Shown piece by piece: positions 18,893-30,055 of a stretch of DNA of 37,583 nt; position 1 is the stretch's first letter, and the number at the start of each line of letters is the position of its first letter. The stretch is from Basidiobolus meristosporus CBS 931.73 (Eukaryota; Basidiobolomycota; Basidiobolomycetes; Basidiobolales; Basidiobolaceae). The translations under genes were made by a program, and so were the position numbers. Where the stretch lies: positions 1 through 37,583 of the forward strand of contig MCFE01000772.1 in the NCBI GenBank assembly GCA_002104905.1. Direction: 5' to 3'. The notes under the pieces were generated by a model, which saw nothing but the letters and a program-made list of their open reading frames with translations, was not told the DNA's origin and ran no database searches.

Positions 18893-19290
18893 ATTGTGGT
18901 GGTGTATAGGTCCAAGGGAGAGATACGTCCAACACTTCTCAAGTGTTTTGTGTGTGGGGTGTTCACTGGGTACAATAACCTCTGGCAAAATCTTGCTAGG
19001 AATACTTGGGTTCTGTCTCTAGTCTAATGTGAAGGGGAATAAAGCCACAAGCTTGTCAAGGGAAAACTATTGAGCTACAATCCCCAACTTAGTTGGCATC
19101 TTAACAAAAGTATGTGCTGGGTTCAGTGTCCTTTGAGATGACAATGTACTAAAGCTTCCAAAGTCAAAACAACTGTAAACTCCACCAGCAGGGACTTGAT
19201 AAGAATGCAGCTGTATTCAATAGTTACAAAGACAGAAAAGTATTGTTGCCTGTACAAGAACAAACTTGGGAAAGAATCAAATATAATAAA
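18893..19290 (-). pseudogene. Gypsy-like integrase fragment (lineage B), first copy
   Basis: About 400 bp that recur, with roughly 20% divergence, at 23138-23535. The minus strand keeps NTPHTKHLRSVGRISPLDLY, like the C-x2-C-x3-K-x2-H...G-x-L-x-PL approach to the gypsy integrase core. Upstream of it lies a run that ends in the zinc-binding region. Many stops. Confidence 0.45.
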
Positions 19291-19342
19291 AGATACCTAC
19301 TCTGAGTATTCCTCAAAAGTAGTGCCTCCATGGTCAGTTGGC

Positions 19343-19725
19343 TGTCAGCGTGGTTTCCTGGGAGTGTCCTGTGGTCTAGGGTTGGAAGTTCAGGTAGCAG
19401 CAGGTAGCAGTGATCACACTAATCAACAAGTCAGTACATTGATAAAAGGGATGATGATTTATTGTTGAGGGATAGCCTCCCTTATATACTTTTCTTACTG
19501 GCTAAGTGATTACTAATCATGGTGTTCCAGAAGGTTCTGGATATCAAATAGAAGTCTTAATGACATCAGAATGACCAAGAATGTTCTAAGTAGGTGCCGG
19601 AAGGTTCTAAGACGCACAGCACATCCAACCAATCAGGAATCAGTATTCTGAAACCTGTGTAACTTAGGGATACCATATATGGTATGGAAATGGTAGGTAT
19701 GGTGACATGGGTTGATCATGTGTCA
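19343..19725 (-). repeat. LTR-like sequence, unassigned family
   Basis: On the minus strand this runs from TGACACATGATCAACCCATG to CCACGCTGACA. In between are a GATTGGTTGGAT box, AAGTATATAAGGGAGG (TATA-like) and CAACAATAAATC. An 85-bp part (about 19558-19645: TTCTAAGTAGGTGCCGGAAGG and following) recurs at 32239-32322. Termini are uncertain and no target duplication was found. Confidence 0.45.
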
Positions 19726-19914
19726 TGGGTACTGGTGCGGGTACTTGCCTAATATAGAAACGCTTATAGCTAGTAATCTACATAAAGTGAGGGGTAACTT
19801 ATGCAATAAGGTAAGCAGGTGTGATAGTCAACTGGCTTATGGGATAGTACTGATTGGGTAAGACAAATGGGATAAAACTAAAATAAATGTAGTAGAGATA
19901 TAGGGAAGTAGAAA

Positions 19915-20145
19915 ATGAGGGAATGGGCACATCTGTCAGTGGGTGTCACTGTCACCCCACTACACCGTGAGTTGATACAAAAATTAGGGGTTAAGGGCAT
20001 ATTAGTACTGACCCCTACTGAATGGCGTATTTTATTGAAGTCACTTGCTGAATGCAATGTTGGGCTGATTGTTAGTATGGAATCTAAGGACATATATAGG
20101 TCTGCAATATCTGTAATTGAGTTGTTATTAGAGATTCTACAATAA
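19915..20145 (+). CDS. Unidentified 76-codon open frame
   Basis: ATG at 19915 to TAA at 20145: MREWAHLSVGVTVTPLHREL, then IQKLGVKGILVLTPTEWRIL, then KSLAECNVGLIVSMESKDIY and ELLLEILQ. The amphipathic pattern looks protein-like, but I recognise no family. A short plausible 5' flank rich in A/G precedes it. It could be a host relic, a gag piece or chance. Confidence 0.3.
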   Translation: MREWAHLSVGVTVTPLHRELIQKLGVKGILVLTPTEWRILLKSLAECNVGLIVSMESKDIYRSAISVIELLLEILQ

Positions 20146-20544
20146 GCTGATGTCTCTGTATAGGCTTGTATATGTTTTAACAATTGGCAACTGAATAACA
20201 CCTAAAGATTCAGTAGAAATAAACCAACTTGTATATATGATGATTGAGAGCACCATTTCTATCAGAGAGTATTGAGTGTGAAGAAGAAGCAGTTGTCCAT
20301 CTATGAACACAGACACCGGAGATGTTGGAGTGTCCAGGATCTCAAAGAGATAGATATGGCAGCAAATGAAGCAAAAGCAGCTCAGGGGTTGCTCCATTCA
20401 AAATATGATTAGATCTTTAGTAAGTTGTGACAATTAATTTGTTCCAACAGCTTTGACACAATGTCATAACTACAGCTATACTGCTTATTCATTGGATCAA
20501 AATTCTGTGACAGCCTTTAGAGAGAATTATTACAGTAACTTACC
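20146..20544. other. No recognisable feature
   Basis: No supported gene, RNA or repeat. AT-rich, stops in all frames. Confidence 0.5.
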
Positions 20545-21015
20545 ATGGGGATAGACTCAATCAGTTCATGAAAGCTTGGTACCATGTAAAGCCCCAGACT
20601 TCCTTTTTTAATTAATGGTTGGCAGTGTATTGTATTTATGCTGGTGTAATATCCAGATATCTTATATTTAGTGGGAGTTGTCAGCTAGTATAATCTGACT
20701 ATGGATCCAAGCATTTTACAGCAGTTAAGCAGACTTGAGGTAATTAAAAGAAACAGCTGATATAAACCTAAGGAAACCTATAAGGATTCAGGCAAATTCT
20801 CTTAGGATATTCTTATGCAGCTTACAGACTCAATATGAATCACAGAAGGTCCACCTCAAGTCACACCTTTCTCCACTGTTAAGTGTGGTTTACTACTGAC
20901 AATACCAAGCAGGTGGGAAAGCTTGTAGGTCAAATATATACCATCTGATTCAGAGTAGTTTTGAGTCAAAGGAAGCAAGGTAACAAAGACTTACATTTAG
21001 TATGTCAGAATGCAT
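20545..21015 (+). pseudogene. Copia family I RT/RNase H fragment, strongly decayed
   Basis: At nucleotide level it follows the family I pol. ATCCAGATATCTTATATTTA (20651-20670) matches the PDISYS region, and GGGAGTTGTCAGC the GVVSQ region. Further on it matches the approach to RNase H (TATAAGGATTCAGGCAAAT) and the RNase H Arg-Lys-rich stretch near 20985. Full of stops and indels. Confidence 0.65.
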
Positions 21016-21880
21016 CTGCCTCAACTTGACTCAGATGGCTATATATATATATCTCAATATGGTGGGCTTAGATGATAGTCAATGTATTATAAAATAGGGG
21101 TGTGAGCACCTTCCTGTTATAGTAAGTGTTCCACATAGGTACAGATAGGAGTAGGAGGGAGGACATGTGAGGGAACCATAGGGAGGATACTGTGGACTTT
21201 GAGTAGGGATCTAGAGGAAGCTCTTGGGGGCATTCTTAGGCACAGAGTGAGCATCATTCTTAGTACACACATATCCTGGGGGTTAAGGGGAAGCTTTGTC
21301 CTTGAAGTTCCATGACTAACCTGCTTGTCCAGAGTCAATTTTGTTTACAGGACCTGGGGAGCTTCCATAGTACCATTGTTGGTTGTCACTTGAAAGAGGA
21401 TTGCCAGCATGAGTCTGATTCCATTTGGCAGCAGAGTAAGATCCAGCTTGGGTTGCTTAAGGGTTACTTTTTACAGAGCCAAAAAATTGGCAAACCATAG
21501 CGCACTGGGTGAGCTCCTTTGCAGGATTGCAGTGGAAGAAGTAATACAGTAACACAGTAAAGTCATGTTTCTTTATATTGCATACATTAAAGGGGCTTGT
21601 CCTTGTTGTACTCAGTTTGATGGTAGGGGCTCTTTGAAGAGGATATAAACTTGGTTGGTATTTGTCCATTTTCACTAGCAGGTTTTTGCTTCTTCAGGGA
21701 CATAACATAGTGCTACTTTAGAGATTGTGCCACAATCAAGGAATGTCATCACTGGCCCCATGGCTTTCACACAGTCCATGGCAGCTTCATCAGCTTTTTG
21801 GACCTGGTGTTTCCACTTGCTCCTAAGTTGCCCTCTGATGCACCACTGTAACAGCTATAATACAACAACTTGCTGAACCA
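21016..21880. other. No identified gene
   Basis: Holds a (TA)-rich run near 21042-21052 and some open minus-strand stretches (such as ICTYVEHLL at 21117 and PFNVCNIKKHDFTVLLYYFF at 21600) without family resemblance. Possibly decayed retroelement coding sequence. Confidence 0.35.
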
Positions 21881-22714
21881 CCTAGTTCAAATGGCCAGTA
21901 TATTCAATCTGTTGGTGTATCTTCTTGGGGATGGTTTGTTTTCTAACATGCAGTTTTAAGTGCTTGTAGGCTTCTTGGTGAAGTCCTTTGACTGGGAGTT
22001 CAACTTCTGGTGCCCTTATTGCTTTTACCAGGTCTGCATATATCTCAATGGCTCTGGTACCTATCAATGGCAAGTATGCAACAAGGATGGGGGGCTGTTA
22101 AGGCCTTGAGAGGGCGTCACCATTGATACCTAGAATCTTCTATTGGACTGTATTTAGTTTGGACACTAAGATAAGTGTGGTGTCCTTCTCCTCAATGATC
22201 AAGGAGCTTCAAATCAGGTGGTGTACTGGTCTATTGGTTAGGATCTCCATACTTTGTATTGGCATGGGTAACTTGTCATGTCCCTCCCTGATTGTATCTT
22301 GTATTAACATGAATGCTTTGTTAGATATCTCTTTATATGAGATCTGTTGCATGATACACTTGTACCATGTCTCTCAGAGCTTGCAGGATGGTCATGCTTT
22401 CAATATCATCATTTATCTTGCTGGTGAGAGGAGTAAAACCAGTTTCAAGTGAACTGTTTCTTATTGAGCTTACCATACACTTTCATTTGTTCTCCATTTT
22501 GGGCAAACTTCCTGGCAAATAAAATTTACCTATATCAACAAAGATCTCTTCTACTAAGTGTTGTATATATCCTATGTCTTCTGCTATTCTGTCCTGATAT
22601 TGATTAATCACACTGCAGTATTGATGATGATTGGAGGATCATCTGAGAATGGTTTGAGATGGGCTGGTGCTGCATTGCTGATTCTCTTATTGCCCAGGGT
22701 GATACTGTACTTTG
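21881..22714 (-). pseudogene. Unidentified coding-like region downstream of gypsy B integrase
   Basis: The minus strand shows separate coherent runs in shifting frames: YQDRIAEDIGYIQHLVEEIF near 22610-22550, TSKINDDIESMTILQALRDM near 22430-22370, and RAIEIYADLVKAIRAPEVEL near 22055-21995, followed by QEAYKHLKLHVRKQTIPKKI. Position right after an integrase end suggests an element-encoded tail or a third gene. I recognise none of it. Confidence 0.35.
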
Positions 22715-23533
22715 TCAATGGTCTAAACTGATAACAGTACAATGGCCAATCCACTGGGGTGTAAGTTGTGAGCAAATCTTGAGGCCTGCAATAGTTTGTT
22801 CATACAATACCTTATTACCTGGTTTCCATGTTAGTCTTATTAGTTTCTTATTCTGAGGTAGTCTGGGGAGGTGCTTGTCAACATTTTGGAGTACTTTTAT
22901 ATATAGGTAGACAGTACAATGTATCAACCTCTCTATATAAATGTTTTGTTTTGTCAGGGGAACACCTTCTATTGCCAATTGAGCTTCATTACACCACTTG
23001 GGTCTTTGTCCATACAGGACCTCATAAGGGGAGAAGCCTGATGTTCTATTGGGTATGGCATTCATTGCTTGGAGTGTCAGTTGGAGCAGCTTGAGCCATG
23101 ACTGGGGAAGTTCCCAATGAAGCTTCTCTAGTATGCAGTGTGGTGGTGTATAAGTCTAAGGGAGACCAACATGAAACACTTCTTAAGTGTTTTGTGTTTG
23201 TATCTCTTGACTGGGCAAGATATCCTCTTGCAAAAGCTTGCTAGCAATACTTGGGTAATGTCCTTAATCTAGTGTGAAGGGGAATAAAGGCAGAAGCTTG
23301 TCAAGGGAAACTATTCAGCTACAATCTCCATCTTGGTTGGCATCTTAACAAAAGTATGTGTGGGGTTCAGCATCCTTTGTGATGACCATATATTCAAGCT
23401 TTCAAAATCAAAACAACTGTAAACGCCAGCTGCAGGGACTTGATAAGAATACAGCTGTGGTCAATAATTACTGAGTCAGAACAGTCTCTATGCATGTACA
23501 AGAACAAACTTGGGAAAGAATCAGCTATAATAC
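22715..23533 (-). pseudogene. Gypsy-like integrase (lineage B), second copy
   Basis: From high to low: the 400-bp stretch shared with 18893-19290 (23138-23533), then LHWELPQSWLKLL-type sequence, AMNAIPNRTSGFSPYEVLYG at about 23068-23010 (the strongly typical end of the gypsy integrase core, the PNxxTGxSPYELxxG motif), and a C-terminal LTWKPGNKVLYEQTIAGLK stretch near 22800. The D-D-E residues cannot be traced in the decayed upstream part. Confidence 0.65.
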
Positions 23534-23672
23534 TGTTATGATCTACACCTGAATATTAGAGTTAGGTAACCTTTAGTAAAAACAATTAGTTTTATTTTTA
23601 GTCTATCAATATAATGGTGTTATCTACCAAATCAGTAGTATTAGTCAGCAGATGAAAAATCAGATGATGCTA
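23534..23672 (+). repeat. Gypsy A LTR, 5' part (outermost copy)
   Basis: TGTTATGATCTACACCTGAA at 23534 matches the first 135 or so bases of the 368-bp gypsy LTR. Its missing 3' part begins at 27372. Together 139 + 228 bp make a full LTR, which leads straight into the gag of the plus-strand element at 27600. Everything from 23673 to 27371 is therefore inserted into it. Confidence 0.7.
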
Positions 23673-23755
23673 TGTTATGATATACCACTTGAACATTTTA
23701 GTTAGGTCAGTTTTCAGTCAAATCAATTAGTTTTATGTTTAGCCTATGTGTATAT
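23673..23755 (+). repeat. Gypsy A LTR, 5' part (second level)
   Basis: TGTTATGATATACCACTTGA at 23673 restarts the same LTR and runs about 83 bases, until TTTAGCCTATGTG. Its 3' part seems to be 27148-27371. This would be a solo LTR inserted in the outer LTR and later split by the minus-strand element. Confidence 0.6.
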
Positions 23756-24123
23756 TGTTGCAAGTCTTGATATAAGAGTTGTCGAGGAAGAGGGAGTTTA
23801 GCTAGTATTGTATTTACTAAAACTTCAACTGATTTTTATTCAGGTTCCAGCAGCTCATTTTTTACATTTTGCCAGATCAATTACTTAATTATTGTATTTC
23901 CTAATGTAGGTTGTGACTGATGACTCATTTGATTACATCACCATCACCCAATAAGATCCAACTTAGTATATCTATTTCTGTTGGATAAGGATCTGCTGAT
24001 TCATTTGCTGACTAATGCTACTGACTTGATCGGTAACACTGATATAGTGGTAGGCTAAACATATAACTAAATGATTGACTGAAAACTAATCTACATTAAA
24101 CATTCAAGCGGTATATCTTAACA
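23756..24123 (-). repeat. Gypsy A LTR, full, reverse orientation
   Basis: 368 bp from TGTTGCAAGTCTTGATATAA at 23756 to ATATCTTAACA at 24123, read on the minus strand as the 3' LTR of the element to its right. The adjoining TTCTCCCCTACTAAG (24124-24138) is its polypurine tract in reverse. Confidence 0.85.
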
Positions 24124-24138
24124 TTCTCCCCTACTAAG

Positions 24139-27100
24139 ATTGAGAGGGTCCTCCTAAATCTCTATTCTTGTGATACAAATATCTTCATGGCTCAGTACTG
24201 TTGGCAAGTCTTGCAAGCCTGAGTCTGTCTCTATGAGCTAAATCTTCCAGGATATTCCCTTGTTTGTTCACTAGTTGGTAATTTGAAAGTGAACATCCTC
24301 TGATGATCTTATATGGTCCCATGCATTGTGGCTCAGACTTCTTCCAAGTGTTGTTTCTCAGCAACACAAAGTTCCCAAATGTCAATGCTGTTGAAATACT
24401 GAACTATTTGGTATCATTCAGCAGCTGAAAATCTACTTAACATTTCTAGAATAGTTTTGATCATTGTAGGATCATTTTGCAGCCCAACCTTGCCAGTTTC
24501 TTCAGATCTATGTTCCTATGATTATTCCCCTACAGTCAGGATCAAATTAACACTTTTTACCAAACATTATGTACTAGCCTTGAAACTGTTACAGAATATT
24601 CCTGAATGTCCAGAAACCCTCCTTACTTAGTGTTACAGCTGTATCACTTCTACAAAGGAATATAGACTGAGCTTCTTTTCTAATAAACAACAGTTCAACT
24701 ATTTTCACTATTTCTTGATAAATTCCTTGTATTCATATCACTTCTTAAATTGCAACAGGTTATGAGCCATGATTGCCTTGATCTATTCTAAAGATGACTT
24801 CTACCAGCAACAGAACAATACAAGCATCTTCCCTGTAAGATACTGATCCTCTTTATGAATAAACAACTGCTTAACCATTATCACTCTTTCTTGATAAGTT
24901 CCTTATATTCAAATCACTTCTTAAATTACAACATATGCTTCTGGTGATATAGTCTTATCAGGTTTCTGCTTCATCTGTTGTGCACTTTGAGATACTTTAG
25001 CCTGTGCCTCTTATTGTGTTTATTCCAGCTGTTGGTGTCTACTTGGCTGACTGAGCTCATCTTCTAAGGCATCTATAAGCTATGGTTGTGTCCTTCAATT
25101 CCAAGATGTCCTTATTCATGGTGTAGCTTATATATTAAATCCAAGCAAGCAACATAAGGGTAATATGCAATAGGGCTTCCATCAACAATTTGTTAAAGTG
25201 TTTTATCCTGTACCACAAACTTGCTGGCTTCATCCTGGATTATGATCTTGATCTCTTCATCCATGTTTTTAGGAATGTCTAGGTCCTGCAAGTACCCTGG
25301 TAATCAGCTAGGCCAATCTGATTCATGCCCCAAGCTGAGTTGTGCAACTTGTTTTAATATTGATAAGGCATCAGCAACTGTTTTGTTTTTCTCAGGGCAG
25401 TAGACAATCTCCAAATCAAATTGCTGAATGTATTCACTCCACCTTACCATTCTTCTGGAGAGTATCTTCTGAGTAAATATATACTTCAGTGAGGTGTGAT
25501 CAGTCTTCACAGTGCACTTGACTCCTTTAATATAGCATCTCCACATCTTTCAAGCAGTGTATTATAGCAAGCTTCTCCTTTTCATGCACTGGATAGTTCT
25601 GCTCTGCTGGGTCCAGTTTCTTGGACTCAATAGCAAATGTTGAGTCCTTTCCCTCATGTTCCTGTCTCTGTACTCCACCAATTGCATAGTCTGAAGCATC
25701 CATGCACAGAGTAAGCTCTTTTCTGAAGTCCAGGATTCTTAAGCTTGGCCACTTATCAAGTTCATTCTTGAGCATTTGAAAGGCAGTTTCACATGCTATG
25801 TTCCACTTCATGGTGTTGTCTTTCTGGAGAATATCAGTTAAAGGGGCTATAATACTTGCAAAGGACTTGACAAATCTCAAATGCTAGGAAACCATTCAAG
25901 GGAATGATCTGAGCTCTGATATGCTATGAGGCTGCTTCAGATTCTTGATGACTTCAACCTTTTTGGGGTGAAAGGTTATTCCTGTGCTAGTCACTATGTG
26001 TCCCAGGTATTCAAAATGTTCCTTCAAGAATTCATATTTTGCTAGCTTGCTATATAGCTTGTTCTCTCTTTGCTTCTTCAAGACCTTTACAATGTACCAA
26101 GTGTTCTGCTTCTGTCTTGCTATATATCAAGATGTCATCTAGGTAGATTCCCACATACTTTTCTTAGTATTCCTGGAGAACTGTTTGCATCAAGGATATA
26201 TATATTGCTGGGGCATTGGTGAGGCCAAAACTCATGACTAGATACTCATATTGTCCTTATCTGGTCCTGAATGCTGCCTTAGGGATGTCTGCTGGTTTCA
26301 CCCTAATCTGGTTGTATCCTGACATAATGTAAATCTTGCTGAATATGGTAGCTCCATTGAGTTGGTCCAAAAGCTCATCAATACAAGGTATTGGGTGCTT
26401 ATTCTTCCCTTTAACCAAGTTGTAGGCTCTGTAGTCAATGCACATCCCAAGTGTAATATCTTTCTTTTTCACAAAAAGTACTGGTGCACCCCAAAGTGAC
26501 TTGCTGGGTCTGATGTATCCTTGCTCCAATAACTGATCTATTTGTCTCTTCATCTCTTCCAAATCCAATGAACTTATTCTGTAGGGTGTCTTACTCACTG
26601 GAGGACTATCTCCTGTGTCAATGGCATGATCCATGTCTCAGACTAGTGGTAGGGTTGCAAGTTCCTCTAGAAGTATATCTGCATATTCCCTCAAAAGAGT
26701 CTGCACCTTCTAGGGTGCTGAAGTAGAGGAATCCTCCTTTAATACTGCCATGGGGAACATTGGGGTACCTTTTCTAAGTGCTCTACAGAGCTGTATATTG
26801 TTAAGCTCACTTGTTTCATAAACACTGGAATTGACAAAGTTAAAATCCAGTCTGGCAGGTAATAACACATAGGTCTTGTTGTCCTTCTGGATCTGAGTAG
26901 CATGGGTTCTCCAGTTGATTGATGGATTACAACAGAACAGCCAGGTTTTTTCAAGTACAAGGTCAAACTTGCAGTTCCCAAATATATAGGCCTGAAGGTC
27001 TTCTTCATAGTCATTGATCTTCATCCTTACTGGCTGAGTAATATGGTTGATAATGTGAGAGTTCCCATCTGCTTTTGAGACTGAAGTTGATTTGGTTGGC

Positions 27101-27147
27101 TCCAAGTTGATTCCAGCCTTCAAATAAAATTGCTGAGTCAATCATGC
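24139..27147 (-). pseudogene. pol: Ty3/gypsy pol: protease, RT, RNase H, partial integrase
   Basis: From high to low coordinates on the minus strand: protease remnant CMIDSA (about 27140) and INLEPTKS; RT with [32 protein letters not shown] and CIDYRAYN at about 26600-26420, then YLDD near 26140; thumb EHFEYLGHIVTSTGI; RNase H with LTLCMDASDYAIGGV at about 25720-25680 and CTVKTDHTSLKYIFT at about 25510. The integrase keeps only the zinc-binding HHE-GHLGIEG part (about 25100) and the C-terminal GPYKII region (about 24320); the catalytic core between them is gone. Gag is absent: the protease abuts an inverted LTR piece at 27148. Interrupted by a copia relic (24389-24933). Confidence 0.85.
24389..24933 (+). 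mobile_element. Copia family II, internally deleted copy with near-perfect target duplication
   Basis: A full 369-bp LTR (24389-24757, TGTTGAAATACTG to AAATTGCAACA) is followed by GGTTATGAGCC (the same half-tRNA-Met primer site), 70 bp of gag leader including MTSTSN, and the last 93 bp of a second LTR (24841-24933). Flanks AATGC and TATGC differ at one base. It sits inside the gypsy integrase. Confidence 0.85.
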
Positions 27148-27371
27148 AGAAATTGATATATTTAGAAGGATCTAATTGAGTAAGGCTAATGCAATCAAAT
27201 GTGTCTTCACCCACAACATACATTTGGAAATACAATCAGTCAGCAATTGATCCAGCAAACTGTATATAAGGAGCTGCTGGAACCTAAATAAACATCAGTT
27301 CAAGGATTGGTGAATATAACCCTAGCTAAACTCCCTGTCCTTCTACAACTCTTATATCAGGACTTGCAACA
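27148..27371 (+). repeat. Gypsy A LTR, 3' part (second level)
   Basis: From CAGAAATTGATATA to GGACTTGCAACA it matches the last 225 or so bases of the LTR, including GTATATAAGGAGCTGCTGGA (TATA-like). It completes the LTR that starts at 23673 except for about 55 missing bases. Confidence 0.7.
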
Positions 27372-27599
27372 ATTAGAGAGAAATAGAAGTATGAAGTAAG
27401 ATCTAATTGGGTGATTCTGATGTAACTAAATGAGTCACTAGAACAACCTATATTAGGAAATAAAATTAGCAGTAATTGATCTGGCAAAATGTATAAAAGG
27501 AACAGCTGGAACCTTAATAATAATCAGTTGAGGCTTGAGTGAATACAATTCTAGCTTAACTTCTTATTCCCCAACACTCTTATAACAAGACTTGTAACA
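27372..27599 (+). repeat. Gypsy A LTR, 3' part (outermost copy)
   Basis: Starts near AGAGAAATAGAAGT and ends GACTTGTAACA at 27599. It is in tandem with, and starts at nearly the same LTR position as, the piece at 27148. Confidence 0.75.
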
Positions 27600-27611
27600 T
27601 TGGTAGCAGCA
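27600..27611 (+). other. Gypsy primer-binding site
   Basis: TTGGTAGCAGCA directly follows the LTR. TGGTAGCAGC is the complement of a tRNA 3' end GCTGCTACCA, which fits an initiator tRNA-Met acceptor end. The same site lies in reverse at 31861-31871, next to the other LTR. Confidence 0.65.
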
Positions 27612-27656
27612 ATAACCAGAAACCCCCCTCCTGAAGAAAGAAGATGCCTCCCTCAA

Positions 27657-30055
27657 GATGTCAGAAAATCAAGAAAAGAAGAATGCTATGCAACAAATCC
27701 TGGCCTAGCAGCAACAGTTACTCCAGATCCTTAGCCAGCAGCAACAAGGAATGACAACCATGGCACAAATAAGTCTCCCTGAAGATGTCAGGAAACCAAG
27801 AATGGAAGAATGCTCTGCAGCAAATACTGTCCCAACTGCAACAGTTACCCCAAATCTTAAGCCAGCAGCAACAAGGAATGACTACCACAGCCCAGATCCA
27901 CCAAGGTGTATCAAGAACAACTTTAGTGTGAAGGTCAACCAGTACTATTGTAGAATCAATGAAACTTTAGGAGGTTGGCTCTTTTGGATTGAAGAATTTT
28001 TCAAGGCTAACAGAATTGGCCAAGAACGCAAGTTACATTATGTAGCCTCTTACCTGGCAGATGCAGCTTAACAGTGGTATCACAATAAGATCAGGTCAGC
28101 CATTGTGATGGGCTGCTCTACTATTTCAACCTGTGATGTGTTTGTGTTGGAGATTCAGGATGCCATTGAACCACCCTGCAAGCAGACACTAAATATGAAG
28201 GAAGCCAAGCACACTCAAGCATAAAGGAGTGGTTTAAGAATACATCTATGAGTATAGAAGTCTACTTGTACAAATTGAAAGATTGAACCCCTTGGATCAA
28301 GTTGAATCATTTATTGATTGGTTGAAAGTACAAACTTGCAAGGAAGTGAATTAACAAAGACCGCAGACTATTGAAGAAGCCATCAAGATTACCATTGACT
28401 ATGACTCTGCTATGCTTTGAGTTGGGAAGCCCACAATGACTAATCAGAGATACCATAATCACTATGAAAGAAGACCATCAGAAGCAGTGCCAATGGAAAT
28501 AGTTGTTACGCAGAAGAATCCCACTTCAGATGAACAGGCTTTGCCTTAATTGACACCAGCAAGGACATACTGCAAAGTACTGCCAGTGGAATAAAAAACG
28601 GACCCCAGTCAACAAGAATTTTCAACCATATTGAAGCCCTTAAGCATAGTAATGTGGAGGATGAACTTGAAGAAGACTCAGAACGTACCTCTCATATGAC
28701 AGAAGAATACTTGTCCCAAAGGACTTCAAACTCAAGGAAGCTAATATACTTTGTGGAGTTGTCAGTAGACTCTCTGCAAAGCTCATAATTGGCACAGTAG
28801 GATTGCCTGAGTATATGTTAGAACAATTTGCCTTGAGAGCTGGAATCAACTTGGAACCCACCAAATTAGTTTCAGTTGCACAAGCTAATGGGAACACTCA
28901 TATAATCAACCATATTACTCAGCCAGTAACAATGAAGATCAATAGCTATGAAGAAGACCCACATGCATATATCTGGGAACTATAAGTTAGACCTTGCACT
29001 TGGAAAAACCTTGCTATTTTGCTGAAATCCATCAGTCAACTGGAGGACTGGTGCTACCCAGGTCTAGAAGGACATGAAGACATATGAGCTATTACCTGCT
29101 AAACTGGATTTTTACTAGGTCAATTCCATTGTGTGTGAAACAAGTGAACTTAGCAAATAGCAACTCTGTAGAGCCTTTGGGGAAAGGACCCAGATCTTAC
29201 TCATAGTTGTAATACAGGAAGATTTCTCTGCTGCAGCACCCCATAAGATCTAAATTCTTATGAGATAATATCCAGACATGTTTCCATATGCATATGTATT
29301 CCTACCACTAGTCATAGATTTGGATTGTGCCATTGATATTGGAGATAGCGCTCCAGTGAGCACAACACCTTAAAGAATGAGTCTCTTAGAGTTGGAAGAG
29401 ATGAAGAGACAAATAGATCAGTTATTGGAGCAAGGATATATCATACCCAGCAAGTCATTCTGGTGAGCACTAGTACTTATTGAGAAAAAGAAGGATGGAC
29501 CGCTTAGGATGTGCATTGACAACCAAGCCCTGAACTCAGTTATCATGAATAATAAGTACCCCATACATTGGATTGATGAGCTTTTGGACCAACTCAATGA
29601 AGCTACCATATTCAGGAAGATTGAATTCATGTCAGGATACATCAAATTAGGGTGAAACAAGAAGACATCCCTAAGATGGCATTTAGGACCAGATATGGAC
29701 ACTACAAGTACCAGTAATGTGTTTTGGCCTTACCAATGTCCCTGCAACATTCATGACCCTGATGCAAACTATCTTCCAGGAGTACTTGGACAAGTTTGTG
29801 GTAATCTACCTAGATGTCATATTGACAGACAGGAAGACTGAAGTAGACCACATGGTGCATATTGAAAATATCTTAAATATGCCAGAGAGAACAGGCTATA
29901 TTAAAAGCTAGCAAAGTGCAAATTCTTGAAAGAACACCTTCATTTTCTGAGACACATAGTGACTAGCACAGGAGTGACCTTAGACCCCTAGAAGATTAAA
30001 GTCATAAAAAATCTGAAGTAGCCACTTTGCATCTCAGAACTTACATCATTCCTTG
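27657..30055 (+). pseudogene. Ty3/gypsy gag-protease-RT, left arm of palindrome
   Basis: Gag starts near 27660 (SENQEKKNAMQQILA, Gln-rich run QQQGMTTMAQ), then INETLGGWLFWIEEFFKANR and HYVASYLADAA at about 27955-28065. A knuckle remnant HQQGHTAKYC lies near 28555 (its second Cys is a stop). The protease flank INLEPTKLVSVAQANG lies at about 28850. RT pieces include [19 protein letters not shown] at about 29390, RMCIDNQALN at about 29510 and KLAKCKFLKEHLHFLRHIV near 29910. There are stops and shifts throughout. RNase H and integrase are absent because the sequence turns back on itself near 30040. Confidence 0.8.

Noticed and set aside
21042-21052. (TA)n run as a regulatory element or origin
   Set aside because: Only about five TA units in AT-rich decayed sequence. 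No supporting context.
27148-27599. Two short tandem repeats as a satellite array
   Set aside because: Both are 3' parts of the gypsy LTR, explained by one LTR inserted in another.
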